Of a DNA stretch of 64,000 nucleotides, positions 1 through 10,744 are shown in pieces; position 1 is the first letter of the stretch; each line of letters starts with the position of its first letter. The notes under the pieces are model-generated. The model was not told where the DNA came from, did not search any database, and worked only from the letters and a program-made list of their open reading frames with translations. The stretch lies in the NCBI GenBank assembly GCA_024760905.1, contig CM045729.1, positions 78,798,050 to 78,862,049 on the forward strand. Direction: 5' to 3'. This DNA is from Plotosus lineatus. Its lineage: Eukaryota > Chordata > Actinopteri > Siluriformes > Plotosidae. Position numbers and translations under genes: made by a program.

Positions 1-329
1 AATTCTCTTCTCTAGTCATTGCAGGCACTGGCGAGGGGCATGGCGGTTGCCGGCAGATGAGTTCCAACAGAGCGCACCTGGTCCCAATCTGCAATCAGCA
101 AGCAGCCAGCTATAAATGGGAGCGGCGCGCATCCCTCCGCTGTCAGAAGATTGTTTTCCCCGTGATTCTGCTCCTCGGCTTTCTCTTTGACCCCTGGTTC
201 TTGCTTCATGCTCGACAAGTTCCATTGACTTAGTAGTCCCGTGATTTACAGTTCTTAGTGATTAATAAATCGTTCGAACCTTCTTTTGGTCTCCTGCATC
301 TCTGGGTGGTCAACAAAAGCGGTTCAACA
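1..329 (+). mobile_element. LTR-like segment, probable solo LTR remnant
   Basis: The segment has a TATA-like box (TATAAATGGG, 111-120), then pyrimidine-rich sequence, then an AATAAA signal (264-269), and ends near CAACA at 325-330. This order (U3 promoter, R, polyadenylation signal, U5) is what a fish LTR retrotransposon LTR looks like. No gag or pol reading frame follows, so it would be a solo or truncated LTR. The left edge is cut by the window. The call is inference; a host promoter or 3' end fragment is possible. Confidence 0.35.
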
Positions 330-1315
330 AATGAGTGTTTGGGTGGTTTCAGCATCCTCGACAACTGACGTCATGGAACCCAGTGATAACTAACAGCCAA
401 TCAGCATCAACTTGCATAGACACAGGGTAAGTGTCTAATTTTAAATCGATGGGGTTGTTCTATATACAGTAACACCTGGAATGGGACGGACATGGGACAG
501 CCATCCAAATTAAAGTTGATCTATACATCTGATACTGATATAAATACATTGACAATGATCTGTTTGAGGGGTAGGTGCAATGTTTTGTTTTTGCTAGATG
601 TGTGGATTAAACACAGTATTACACATAGGGTGGAACAGCAGCACAGGGACAAGCTTTATCCATATGGGTTTCCTCCAGGTTCTCAAGTTCCCACCTACGG
701 TTCAAAAACATGTTGGTTTGGTAGCTTTTCCACGAGAGTACTGTATGTGTATGTGTTCATGCTGTATTAGTGCCCTGGCCCTCATGATCCACAATGAGCC
801 TGTGCAGGATAAAAGTGAATGCTAATGAATTAGCATCAACATATGGTGTTTCTGATTTGCTTAGAAAGTGTGAAATTCATTCTGCCTTTGTTCTACAACA
901 TTTCCTGTCTACAAACGTTATATTCTGTGTCAGTAGAGATTCTTTTGGATTTAAGATAGGGGAATTCACTGGGTTCATTCAGTGGCTCCACTGGGACTAA
1001 TATACAGTATAATGCAGAAAATAAGGAACTAGTGCTTACAAGCTGTAAAACTGCAGTTGCGCGAGCAGTGACGACAGCGTGAGCATCTGAAATCATTTTA
1101 ACTGGACCAGGAGACATTCCGTCCATGTTTGTTCCCAGGATCCTGAGTTGGTTCAGAAAGGAATATTACACATACATTACACAAAGTTGCTCATTTACCA
1201 GTGACTTGGGGTTATCATGGGGTCATCAATCATTAAACCGAGTCCATAATGCTTGAATCAAAATGACAGGGTTGGTCGTGGACACTGGAGTGGGCATTAC
1301 TATCACATTTTAAAG
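330..1315. other. No recognisable feature
   Basis: About 1 kb of mixed sequence with only short open frames (under 95 codons) lacking recognisable motifs. I see no repeat match elsewhere in the window. Confidence 0.5.
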
Positions 1316-1644
1316 TGGCACGGAGGTAGGGTGCTGTATTACTGATCCCAAGGTTCAAGCCCCACTGTCACCAGGTTGTCACTGCTGACCCCCAAAGTGC
1401 AGCTAACTGGGTTATCAAAGGCTGGCCATGTCGCTCACTGTCTATGGTGTGAGGTTCATGTAAAAGAACCATTGCTGACTTTCATCAAGAGTAGCTGCAC
1501 AGCCGTCAGCATGTTTCCGCCCTGCGATGGCCTGGTGAGCTATCCAGGGTGTACTCTGTAATCACCCAGAATCGACTGAGATGGGTGTCCGCATCCTCAC
1601 AACCCTAATTAGGCTTAAGTGGTTCAGAAAATGAATGAGTGAAT
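1316..1644 (+). repeat. SINE-B copy (tRNA-derived)
   Basis: It begins in a degraded tRNA-like head (GGTTCAAGCCCC at about 1352 is the B-box position). The body shared by all A and B copies follows (GCTAACTGGGTTATCAAAGG, then CTGTCTATGGTG). The tail reads GCGATGGCCTGGTGAGC ... CCTAATTAGG ... CAGAAAATGAATGAGTG. The A-box end is eroded, so this copy could not be transcribed by RNA polymerase III. Confidence 0.75.
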
Positions 1645-1675
1645 AAAAAGCTAATTTTTCATTATTTTCTTTTGT

Positions 1676-2240
1676 TAGCGCGTGCAGGCAGGTAAGAGGT
1701 GAAGAAGCGCGTGCAGGCAGGTTGGAATGGATGGAGAAAAGTGTCCGGTGTGATGTGTGATAGGAGAGTATCGGCAAGAATGAAGGGAAAAGTGTACAAG
1801 ACGGTGATGAGGCCAGCAATGTTGTATGGTTTAGAGACAGTGGCCCTGGGGAAAAGACAGGAGTCAGAGTTGGAGGTAGCAGAGATGAAAATGTTGAGGT
1901 TCTCTTTGTGAGTAATGAGGATGGATAGGATCAGAAATGAGTACATCAGAGGGACAGCACATGTTAGATATTTTGGAGACAAAGTCAGAGAGGCTAGATT
2001 GAGATGGTTTGGACATGTACAGAGGAGGGATAGTGAGTATATTAGGATGCTGAGGTTGGAACTACCAGGCAAAAGGCCTCGAGGAAGACCAAAGAGAAGA
2101 TTTATGGATGCGGTGAAGGCGGACATGAAGGTCGTTGGAGTAAGAGTAGAAAATGCAGAGGATAGGGAGAGATGGAGGCAGATCATTTGCTGTGGCGACC
2201 CCTGAAGGGAACAGCCGAAAGGAAAAGAAGAAGAAGATTC
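1676..2240 (+). mobile_element. RTE-type LINE, 5'-truncated 3' end
   Basis: Two adjoining open stretches (1699-1911 and 1915-2205, separated by a stop) encode the C-terminal part of an RTE-type polyprotein. Visible landmarks are KKRVQAGWNGWRKVSGV, RPAMLYGLETVALGKRQ, RWFGHVQRRDSEYI and the basic KRPRGRPKRRFMD block. The same protein region occurs in the minus-strand copies at 30.1-32.3 kb and 58.6-59.9 kb. The 3' end GTGGCGACCCCTGAAGGGAA then AAAGGAAAAGAAGAAG is the shared LINE terminus. The 5' boundary shows a short duplication of GCGTGCAGGCAGG. It lacks RT and endonuclease and is dead. Confidence 0.85.
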
Positions 2241-2354
2241 TACAACACTTTTACTGAGTGCAGATTACCTTACCTTACCTTACTCTTCTTTTTTTCTTAA
2301 CAGACGTCGTTAGCAAAACAGAGTTATTAGCCTAGCAGTCTGGTCTGGTTTGTA

Positions 2355-2635
2355 TAGGGGAGGTGGCATGTTTGCGGTGTTTAGCATATCCACTTCATAG
2401 CAAGAAGGTCCTGGGTTTGACCCAGGTGCCTGTGTGGAGTTTGCACGTTCCCCTTGTGCTTGCATGGGCTTCGTCCATGTGAGTGTGAATAGTTGTATGT
2501 GTATTGATCCTACGATGGTCTGGTGAGCTGTTCTGGGTGTAATCTGGTTTTGCCCAGAGTCGGTGGAGATTGGCGCCAGACTTCCTGTGACTTCCTAATT
2601 ATGATTAAGCAGCTCAGGAAATGAATGAAGGCTAA
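2355..2635 (+). repeat. V-SINE (DANA-like) copy
   Basis: It carries the diagnostic V-SINE core: AGCAAGAAGGTCCTGGGTTTGA (B-box region), TGTGTGGAGTTTGCACGTTC, then the tail TGGTCTGGTGAGCTGTTC ... GAAATGAATGAAGG. Several positions of the core are mutated, so this is an old copy. Confidence 0.75.
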
Positions 2636-2833
2636 AGGATGTTGAAAAAACCCCCACATTTTTTCTTTATTCTGTTTTATTTCATATCTTGGTTCCTTCT
2701 GTCTCCTCCTGTCTCCTCCTCCTAGAGTAAGCTGGCTAGAAAATGGCTGCTTGTTCACAAGATCAGAGATGTGCTGCTCATCATATGTTCTTACTATTAC
2801 ACTTTAATTTCATATTTTGGTCCATATTGTGTA

Positions 2834-3180
2834 TTCATTCATTCATTTTCTGTAACCGCTTAATCCTAATTAGGGTCATGGGGAGGCTGGCTCCCATCCT
2901 GCCCGACTTCGGGCAAGGGCAGAGCACACCCTGGACAGCTCACCAGGCCATCGCAAGGTGTAAACACGCTGAATTCTGCGTAGCCTACTCTTGTCGAAAG
3001 TCAGCAATAGTTCTTTTACATGAACATCTCAACATAGACAGTGAGAGACATGGTCAGCCACTGATAACCCAGTTAGCTGCACTGGGGGGGCGGCAGTGCC
3101 AACCCGTTCAGAGTGGGACTTGAACCCCCAACATTAGGATCAGTGATCCAGCATCCTTACCACAAGACCGCCACTGCCTC
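2834..3180 (-). repeat. Full-length SINE-B with 12-bp target-site duplication
   Basis: On the minus strand the order is tRNA-like head (B-box GGTTCAAGTCCC region near 3115), common body, then the tail ending in GAATGAATGAATG (2834-2850). CCATATTGTGTA occurs directly on both sides (2822-2833 and 3181-3192), which fixes both ends and shows retroposition by target-primed reverse transcription. Confidence 0.9.
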
Positions 3181-3192
3181 CCATATTGTGTA

Positions 3193-4045
3193 GAACCAAT
3201 CAAATAGCATTAGAGGGGAATAGCACTCAATACTTCCTGCTGTACTCACCCTAACTATGGTGCCCTTTTTTCCAGACTTGAACATTTTTTTAAATGAATT
3301 AAAAAGGTGTCGGCCCTAATAGCAAACGAGTGACTGAATAATACAACAGTTATGACTTTGTATGATACAGGGAATTATTCCGATATCAGAGGGTGTGGAC
3401 GGACGGATAAATCCTCTCAAGCTGAATAATTAATCAAATCATAAATGATGTGGTGCTCCCGGCATACAAGAACTACCAAAAGTGCGACAAGGAAGAACAA
3501 ACAAGAACCATTAGGACATAATGGTGAGGTGGAACAAAGCTGCAACAGAAAGATCCACTGAAAAGGCTGTGTAGAAGGGGTTATGGGAGAATCCCTGCCA
3601 GAGGGGTCACACAAGCCAGTGCGTTCTTAGTTCTAAGCCAGGGTAAATGGGGAGGGTTGCTGTTAGGTTACTGAATCGGCTCACATGGATACTCCTGAAA
3701 GATTGATTCGTCTGTGTCACCCAGAGCGCTCTGGTGCGAGTCATGAAAAAAGACAGCAGTCCGTGTCAAAACTTTCACGAATCACCGACACACGATGGTG
3801 GAGCACACATTTGTACAGCTCTAAGTTGGTTCTCCGCCCTAGGTAAGGAACCCGTGGATGCTGGTCAGTCTAGGGGGGGCTGGTGGTGGTCGTCAGTACT
3901 TTTCCACAAGAAAAACAAGTCTCCAGTATCTAGGAGCAGCTGGACTATATCAAAACGTTTCACAGAGCAAGGTCAGACATGACACTGGCGTCTCAGAATA
4001 GAGAAGCTCATAGAAACAAGTAAAAAACTTCACAGTATGAGGATT
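3193..4045. other. No recognisable feature
   Basis: Unique-looking sequence with no long open frame. The last part lies just upstream of the RTE 5' fragment and could be degraded 5' sequence of that element. Confidence 0.4.
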
Positions 4046-4049
4046 AAGA

Positions 4050-4850
4050 ACATTTTCCGTTCAGTTGCATCAGGAAGGGCATCTGCCGTAAAACCAATTT
4101 CCACATACGAACTCGAAACAGAATGTTCATACCTGATCGTTTGAGGTCCGGGTTACCAAATACCACCACCAGTAGTGCTGGCCTGCAAGGTGAAAACTGG
4201 GCTACTGTTTTGCCAGGTCAAAGGAGAAGAGAACGGCAACACATTGAGAAAAAGAGAAGAAAGGTTAGCATGTTCAGTTCAGAGGAGAGACTTTAAATGT
4301 TGGAACGTTGACTGGTAAAGGGAGAGAGCTGACTGATATAATGGCGCAGAAAAAGGTGGACCTCAGTGGACATGGAGGAGTAGAGAAGATGAGGACGTTA
4401 TTGGCAGGTTTAGTGTCAAAGAAAGAAATGCTGAATGGCAGGTGGTGGTCGACTCTGTGAATGGATTGGAAAGGTAAGTCGTGAATACCTATTTTAAGAA
4501 GATGGAGGAGCACAGAGTGACATAAGAATGGAGAAAGGTGCTCGCAGGTGGACTCCGTCCTACACAAAGAACAGAACCTCAAGGACATTAGTGGCTGCAT
4601 GGATGCGGCATTGGGTAGCAATGAGAAGATGCTGGATGACTGCACAGTTATAGCAATTGGAGACTGGGAGAAAGCTAGGAAGGTACTTGGGGTGCCATGT
4701 GGACATAGGAAGGAGTATAAAAAGACTTAGTGGTGCAGTGAGGCAGTTCAGGAAAACAATCATGGGAAAAGATTAACAAATAGAGGTGGGACACTCAGAG
4801 ATATGAAGAAAGAGTGAGACAGGGCAAATGCTTAAGAGAAGACAAATAAT
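4050..4850 (+). mobile_element. RTE-type LINE, 5' UTR and decayed endonuclease region
   Basis: The first 200 bp match the RTE 5' UTR found in reverse at 32.0-32.3 kb and 41.9-42.2 kb (CAGGAAGGGCATCTGCCGTAAA; GGTCCGGGTTACCAA). The coding part then starts with the endonuclease motif LNVGTLTGKGRELTDIM (about 4290-4345). Further fragments in changing frames are NTYFKKMEEHRVTYKNG, a weak QVD..L motif, and AIGDWEKARKVLGVP. These correspond to an APE-type endonuclease domain, but frameshifts and stops break it, and no RT domain follows. Confidence 0.7.
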
Positions 4851-4854
4851 GGAA

Positions 4855-5170
4855 CCCTTGAGTGGTGCATCGACAAGGTGTGTGACTAGCAACCCAGAAA
4901 TCACAAATTCAAATCCAGGTTGATATCACAGCTCATCAATGACCTGGAGTCCATGACGGGGCATATGTTCACTCCCCTGTCATTTACAGCAATCACCAAC
5001 CAATCATGTTTGTCTGTGAGCTTATTCGTAGGAAGGCGCGCATAGCACTTTCCCTCAGAGTGTGTTAGGTCACCCGTAAATACGCATGCGCAGCAGTTTG
5101 TAAAGAGATGGGCGGTAGTATCGCGTGTCATGGAAGGGGTATGTGCATGCTTAGTCCTCTCCATTGTTGG
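4855..5170 (+). repeat. SINE-D copy (tRNA-derived)
   Basis: It has a tRNA-like head (GAGTGGTGCATCGACAAGG, then TTCAAATCCAGG as a mutated B-box), followed by a body with TGACCTGGAGTCCATGA and CACTTTCCCTCAGAGTGTG. I recall this body from teleost SINEs but cannot name the family. It is the only copy in the window, so the edges are approximate. Confidence 0.5.
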
Positions 5171-5299
5171 TGGTGTTTGCTTGAGCAAGAGGGTAATACT
5201 TGCGGATACTAATACGGGCGGAAATTGGATATGAACAAAATTAGAGCAGAAAAAATAGGGGAAGACAATCAAAAATTAAAAAAAATAAAATTCAGTGTT

Positions 5300-6190
5300 A
5301 TTTGTACAGCTTTTTTTTGTTGTTTTTTTTAAAGGTACACTGTCATAAAGCAGCTTTACACAGTAAAACAGTAAAAGTAGGGCATTACAAAGTATAAAGA
5401 ATTTAAACATTTCCTATTACCCCTACACATAATGAGTGTTACGGATACAAGCGGCTGAAATGAGCTTCCTTCGCCGGGTGGCGTGGTTCTCCCTTAGAGA
5501 TAAGGTGAGAAGCTCCACCATCCGGGGAGAGCTCGGAGTAGATCCACTGCTCCTTCGCATTGAGAGGGGCCAGTTGAGCTGGCTCGGGCATCTGGTCAGA
5601 ATGCCCCCCGGACGCCTCCCTGGTGTGGTGTTTCAGGCATGTCCAACCGGGAAGAGACCCCGGGGTCGACCTAGAACACGCTGGAGGGACTGTCTCTTGG
5701 CTTGTCTGGGACCGCCTCGGTGTCCCCCCCGGGAGAGTTGGAGGAAGTGGCTCGGGAGAGGGACGTCTGGACCTCTTTGCTTAGGTTGCTGCCCCCGCGA
5801 CCCGACCCTGGACTAAGCGGATGATGATGATGATGATGATAATGAGCGTTGCCTGTGGCGACAATGGCAAGGAAAAACCCCCTCTGTAGATACGAGGAAG
5901 AAACCTTGAGAGGAACCAGGTCCAAAAGGGAAACCCATCCTCATTTGGGTGAAACCAACAAGAAGCAAACAAATACGAGGAAATCATCACAGTCCAAAAT
6001 GTAGTTCGGTTGGTTATACAATCGTAAGTCCTAAATAATTGTGGGGAAGAGAGTTAATATCACCAGCGGTGAAAAGTTATGTTCACGGTCTGTTAGTGCA
6101 TACCTGGGTCCATTTAGATCTTCATCAGCAGGAGGGAGGGAGGGACTTCCAAGATGTAAACTCCAGCCAGTATCAGCACACGAGGACAGA
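5300..6190 (+). repeat. Older interspersed repeat, split by Rex3
   Basis: The left part (5300-5440) holds ATAAAGCAGCTTTACACAG. The right part (5841-6190) holds GTGGCGACAATGGCAAGGAA, GAAACCTTGAGAGGAACCAG and AACCCATCCTCATTTGGGTG. I recognise the arrangement as a recurrent teleost dispersed repeat whose class I cannot name. The Rex3 fragment sits inside it, so this repeat is the older of the two. Confidence 0.5.
5441..5840 (+). mobile_element. Rex3-like LINE 3' end (RTE clade)
   Basis: An open frame of 126 codons (5436-5816) encodes the C-terminal end of a LINE protein: RIQAAEMSFLRRVAWFSLRD, LLLRIERGQLSWLGHLVRMP, TGKRPRGRPRTRWRDCL and CCPRDPTLD. The stop is followed at once by GCGGATGATGATGATGATGA. 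Rex3 elements are known for a minimal 3' UTR made of short GATG-type tandem repeats. Flanking AATGAGTGTT (5431-5440) and AATGAGCGTT (5841-5850) form a target-site duplication. The element is strongly 5'-truncated. Confidence 0.75.
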
Positions 6191-6407
6191 TCATAATTAA
6201 CAGAGATAAGGCTGTTGGTCCTGACGAAATGCCTTGTCGTGTGCTGAGTCTGTGCTGAGCATCTCACAGGGTTCTTCACAGACGTGTTCAACCTGTCTTT
6301 TACCCAAGCAACAGTACCAGCATGCTTTAAGACAGCTTCTACAGTGCCAGTGCCGAACCACTCCTCTCCGACATGCCTGCATGACTACCGCCCTATTGCA
6401 CTAACAC

Positions 6408-6604
6408 CAGGGCTGTAGTTGGGCGTACACATGAGTATACGCCGTACTATACACACTTATTTTAGCAAGCATGTAGCGTCTACGCACTTATTTTGCCTTG
6501 TGAGATCATGTAATATTATCATTATGCTGGAGAGAAGTGTAGTGCAATTTATACCTGCTCATAGTATACCCACTTATTTATTTTTTTTTACCACTACAGC
6601 ACTG
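6408..6604. mobile_element. hAT-type MITE, 197 bp, inside the L2 LINE
   Basis: The termini are CAGGGCTGTAGTTGG and, in reverse complement, CAGTGCTGTAGTGG, giving about 14-bp imperfect inverted repeats. A perfect 8-bp duplication ACTAACAC flanks it (6400-6407 and 6605-6612). An 8-bp duplication with short CAG-type termini is the hAT signature. It has no coding capacity. Confidence 0.85.
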
Positions 6605-7862
6605 ACTAACACCCATTGTGATGAAATGCTTTGAGCGACTCGTCCTGGTACACCTCAAGCAAAGTCTGCCTCCCACACTAGACCCACATCAATTTGTATA
6701 CCAATGCTACAGGAATACAGAAGATGCTGTAACCACAGTGCTGCACTATGTTTACTCACACATGGGCAACAAGAATATGTATGCAAGAATCCTGTTTGTT
6801 GTCCTCAGCTCAGCATTCAACATAGTCATTCCCTGCAAATTAACCACAAAACTTGTGGTTCTTGGAATCAACATCTCCCTTTGCAACTAGATCATGGAGT
6901 TTCTAAGAAACACACCCCAGTATGTCAAGTCAGGCCACAACTGTTCCTCCACCATCATACTCAACACTGGCACACCTCAGGGCTGTGTGCTGATTCCATT
7001 CTTCTACTCTCTCTTCACCCACGACTGTAGGCCTATGTATGGATCCAACTCCATCATAAAGTTTGCAGACGACATCACAGTTATCGGACTCATCAGTGGC
7101 AATGATGAGTCTGACTACAGGGCAGAGGTAAAGCAAACAACCTGCTTCTGAACACCAGCAAAACCAAGGAGCTCATTGTGGACTTCAGGGAAGAAAAGGG
7201 GGACACTTATGAGCCTATCCATATCAATGGCATAGCTATCAAACATGTCTCCAGTTTCATATTCCTGGGCACTCACATCTCAGAGAACCTGTCCTGGTCA
7301 ACCAACACCTCCTGTCTGATTAAGAAGGCCCATCAGCACCTGTTCTTCTTGAGGTCACTGAAAATAACCACCTGTCTGTTGACATTCGGGTAACTTCTAC
7401 TGCTGCACTATAGAAAGCATCCTGACCAACTGCGCTACAGTCTGGTATGGGAATAACTCTGCGGGTGGTGAAAACCACCCAATGCATCACAGGGACTCCA
7501 CTTCCTGCTATTGAGGTTGTCCACAAGAAGAGATGCCTTCGATGGGCGTACAGCATTCTTAGGCACTCCTCTCATCCTGCCAACAGACTCTTTCAGCTCC
7601 TCCCCTCCAGATGGCGCTTCAGGAGCCTTCGGACAAAAACCAGCAGGTTTGGGAACAGCTTCTTCCCCACAGCTGTCACCATACTGAACTCAGTCCCCTG
7701 CTGAACCTTCTCTTCCAATCCACACTACACCATACGCCCTACACCATATCAGTATCATTCGTACCATCCATATGCACATGCACATGCTTCCACTATTATA
7801 ATTTATTCACTGTGCTCTTCTTCCTCTACTGTGTACATCCATAGCCCACTGTATATGTCTGC

Positions 7863-7864
<2 letters not shown>

Positions 7865-7906
<42 letters not shown>

Positions 7907-8020
7907 ATATATATATATATCTGTGTGTGTGTGTGTGTGTGTGCGTGTTCACACACCACACATCTGTATAATTGTACATACTACTTCTGTATATCTGCAT
8001 ATATATATATATATATATAT
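7865..8020. repeat. (TA)n and (GT)n microsatellites in the L2 3' UTR
   Basis: A run of about 40 bp of TA, TA again at 7905-7920, GT at 7921-7943, and TA at 8000-8020. Confidence 0.95.
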
Positions 8021-8139
8021 TGTATATTTGTACGTTACATCTGCATATTTTATTCTTCAGTATAGTAATATAGATCATTTGTATATTGCTCCTCGGTAAA
8101 TTAATACAAATTTGTTCTCACCCTTATTGCCCATATTGT

Positions 8140-8145
8140 GTGTGA

Positions 8146-8210
<65 letters not shown>
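8140..8210. repeat. (GT)n/(TA)n array abutting SINE-A
   Basis: TGTG repeats (8140-8167) pass into TA repeats (8168-8209). TA repeats resume directly after the SINE at 8557-8577. Confidence 0.95.
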
Positions 8211-8211
<1 letters not shown>

Positions 8212-8556
8212 GTCTTCCTTTCGGCTTTTTCCCCTTTTACTCGGGAGTCGCCACAGCGAATCATTTGATTCGCACGTTTGATTTGGCAGAGGTTTTTACG
8301 TCGGATGCCCTTCCTGTCACAACCCTTTAGCAAGGGACAGAAACACGCTGACGACTTTGCAGCTCCTCTTTACGAAAGTCAGCAATGGTTCTTTTACATG
8401 TCTCTCACCATAGACAGTGACAGACATGGCCCGCCTTTGATAACCCAGTTAGCTGCACTGGAGGGGACAGTGAGAACCTTGTGGAGAGTGGGACTCGAAC
8501 CCCCAACCTTTGGATCAGCAATCCAGTGCCCTATACCACTAGACCACCACTGCCCC
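8211..8556 (-). repeat. Full-length SINE-A in a TA array
   Basis: Minus-strand order: head GGGGCAGTGGTGGTCTAGTG (A-box), GGTTCGAGTCC (B-box, near 8500), body with AGCTAACTGGGTTATCAAAG, then the RTE-like tail GGCATCCGACGTAAAAACC ... GCTGTGGCGACTCCCGAG ... AAGCCGAAAGGAAGACA. Both pol III boxes look close to consensus, so this is a relatively young copy. TA repeats flank both ends. Confidence 0.9.
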
Positions 8557-8594
8557 TATATATATATATATATATATACATACACACATACATA

Positions 8595-9108
8595 CAGGGA
8601 TCCCTCGGTACTTCACGCCTCAATTCATGCGGCTTCAGTGTCTCGCGGTTTTTAAAAAATAAATAAATATGCATAGAATTAAAAAAATAAGAAAATTCAG
8701 GAAGAATAGGGGGAAAGTTAAGGAAAGTGCCACAAAAACAAGGCCAATTATTAAAAAAAAAAAAAACCTTAAACAAACACAAAACAAAAAACAACCCAAA
8801 ATCTCCCATCAAACATTGTTGCATCTGTGTGTGCACGTGCATCTGCGCGCTCGCACATATGTATGTGTGTCGTCTTCTTCTCATGCAATACCAACTGTAT
8901 GTTTGTGTATTTATATTTTATTTACATCTGCATTATTTTTAATGTTTAATTGTTATTATAACCATTTATAGCATTGACTATGTATTTATTGATATTATAT
9001 ACACATATACATGTACATATAAGTCAGTCAGGGGGGTCGATCCTACTTCGCAGATATCGGCGGTCGTGGGGGGGTCTTGGTCCCAATTAACCACGGAAAG
9101 TGGGGGAT
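8595..9108 (-). mobile_element. P1 MITE (pogo/Tigger-like), 0.5 kb
   Basis: It starts TA then CAGGGATCCCTCGGTACTTC and ends in CGGAAAGTGGGGGATC, the reverse of the left end seen in other P1 copies (for example 33717 and 42248). The interior shares TCAATTCATGCGGCTTCAGT and the AT-rich block near 8900-9010 with them. The terminus and TA target resemble Tigger/pogo elements. It is non-autonomous and its last bases are eroded. Confidence 0.75.
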
Positions 9109-9245
9109 CTTCTTCTTCTTCTTTTCCTTATATATGTATTGCATTTGCTGTTGTCTGCACTTGTGATTGGATGCTAAACTGAATTTCATTAGCCTGTATT
9201 TATACATGTGTAATGACAATAAAGTTGAATCTAATCTAATCTATT

Positions 9246-10740
9246 AAAGTTCCTGCATTACACCATGTAGCTATCAGAAAGAGTAGCGAAATCCAGGCTG
9301 AGAGGCGAGCTGGTGATCTGTGAGGCGCAGTATAAAGTAAAAGCTGCCATATGAAGGCCTGAGAGCCATCGTGGTCTAACGCACTAAAACTGAAAAATTA
9401 GTAATTTCCCCCATTTTTATCCTCCCAAATTGTAACCGTGTTCATTTTCTTTCTGTGAAGTGTTGCCTCCCTATCACACACGACGATAGGCATGCACATG
9501 CCCTTTCCATGACATGCCATGATGCCACTCACCTCTTTACGAATTGCTGTGCATGTACATTTGGAAGAAGACTAACACACTTGAACAGAAAGCTCTATCC
9601 ATCTTTTTTTCTTTGAATGAGCACATGGATTAACTGGTGGTTGCTGTGAGTGACAGACGAGCTTGGCCAAATGGCTCCCATGGATTCCTGGCCGCGGATA
9701 GCGGTGGCATCAACCTGGCAGCCTTCAAACTTGTGATCACCAGTTCGATAGTCACACATCGTGTTGATGCACCACTAAGGAGTCCTGATAAGGTGATATT
9801 TTGGCAGATAAGGTTTACTGTATATGTGTCAAAATGTTTCCTTCACCTTCCTTATGACCTTGTATCAACATTTTCAGTGTTTTTTTTATTTTTTGGCAAA
9901 CTTTTGCAAACACTTCCATGCCACTTTTTTGAAAAACAGCTTTGGGTTGGGTACAACGCTCTGCTTCTCAGTCCTTCATATATGCTTTGAGGTCGCTGCC
10001 TGATGGAGAAGCACAGAGAAGGTCAAAAGAAGTTGCGAGTTACAAGTTTGTAAAATGTTTTCCAGGAGTCACGACTGTTTTGTAGTTTTTCTCTGGCAGT
10101 GAAATACAGTCTTGGATCCAGATCAAGAATAAAAATAAAAATATAACTGAGCAGCATTCAAGAAATACGCATCTTCATGCATTATAAATTGATGATGTAA
10201 CATGAGATTTGATCCTAAAGGCAAGATAACATTGAGGAGACACTGCACACTCAGAAGGAGTTGGAGTTGGAGTTTGTCTGTGAGAAGTTTTGGTAGAAGA
10301 GGCGGGTTATTTATTAGAGGAACAGTTAAATCCACCACACTTGCCTGAACCTTTGGCCTGGTACTGATTTTAACTCTTTTTCATTCAAAGGAAAAAAAGA
10401 GAAAGAAATGTGTGCTTGTTTTGCCTGTATTCAGAACTGAATGAAATTTATTTCTGATGTCATACTCTCCAATCTTAGCTAACAACTCATATGAAATTAG
10501 ACAGCCAGGTCTTCAAGAGTATCAAGTTTAATAGAAGTATTGTCTTTTACCTTAAACAGATTTACAAGATAAATTGTACGGTAGGGATTATACACTGTGT
10601 TTTTTTTTTTTTTTTTTTTTTAATAAAATTTGCTTTCATAACTCACTTGATGCTGGTGTTGCTTCTGTTCCTTACCAATAATCCCAATGTTTTTAGCATG
10701 AATTCCACTTTTTAGCATGTTCAAAATATTTGAAACCTTG
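9246..10740. other. No recognisable feature
   Basis: 1.5 kb of AT-rich sequence with a (T)20 run at 10602-10621. Open frames are short and motif-free (the largest is 117 codons at 9637-9990). No match to other repeats in the window. Confidence 0.5.
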
Positions 10741-10744
10741 GGCA

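Larger units (their letters stand above)
6191..9245 (+). mobile_element. L2/Maui-type LINE (CR1 group), disrupted
   Basis: RT fragments run in order along the plus strand: NKAVGPDEMPCRVL (about 6205), MKCFERLVLVHLKQSLPPTL and DPHQFVYQCYRNTEDAV (6618-6740), ARILFVVLSSAFN (motif A, normally FxDxSSAFN, Asp lost), GTPQGCVL (6970), KFADDITVIGLISGNDES (7060, motif C FADD intact), HVSSFIFLGTHISENLSW (7240), and the C-terminal SSHPANRLFQLLPSRWRFRS ... NSFFPTAVTILNS (7560-7690). The 3' end is GTAATGACAATAAAGTTGAA followed by CTAAT repeats (9209-9241), the usual terminus of these LINEs. Stops and frameshifts make it inactive. A hAT MITE, microsatellites, a SINE-A and a P1 MITE lie inside it. Confidence 0.85.

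Noticed and set aside
8124..8333. Poly-Tyr/Ile and Thr/His frames over microsatellites (here and at 24554, 50136, 51724)
   Set aside because: They are direct translations of TA and GT/CA arrays.
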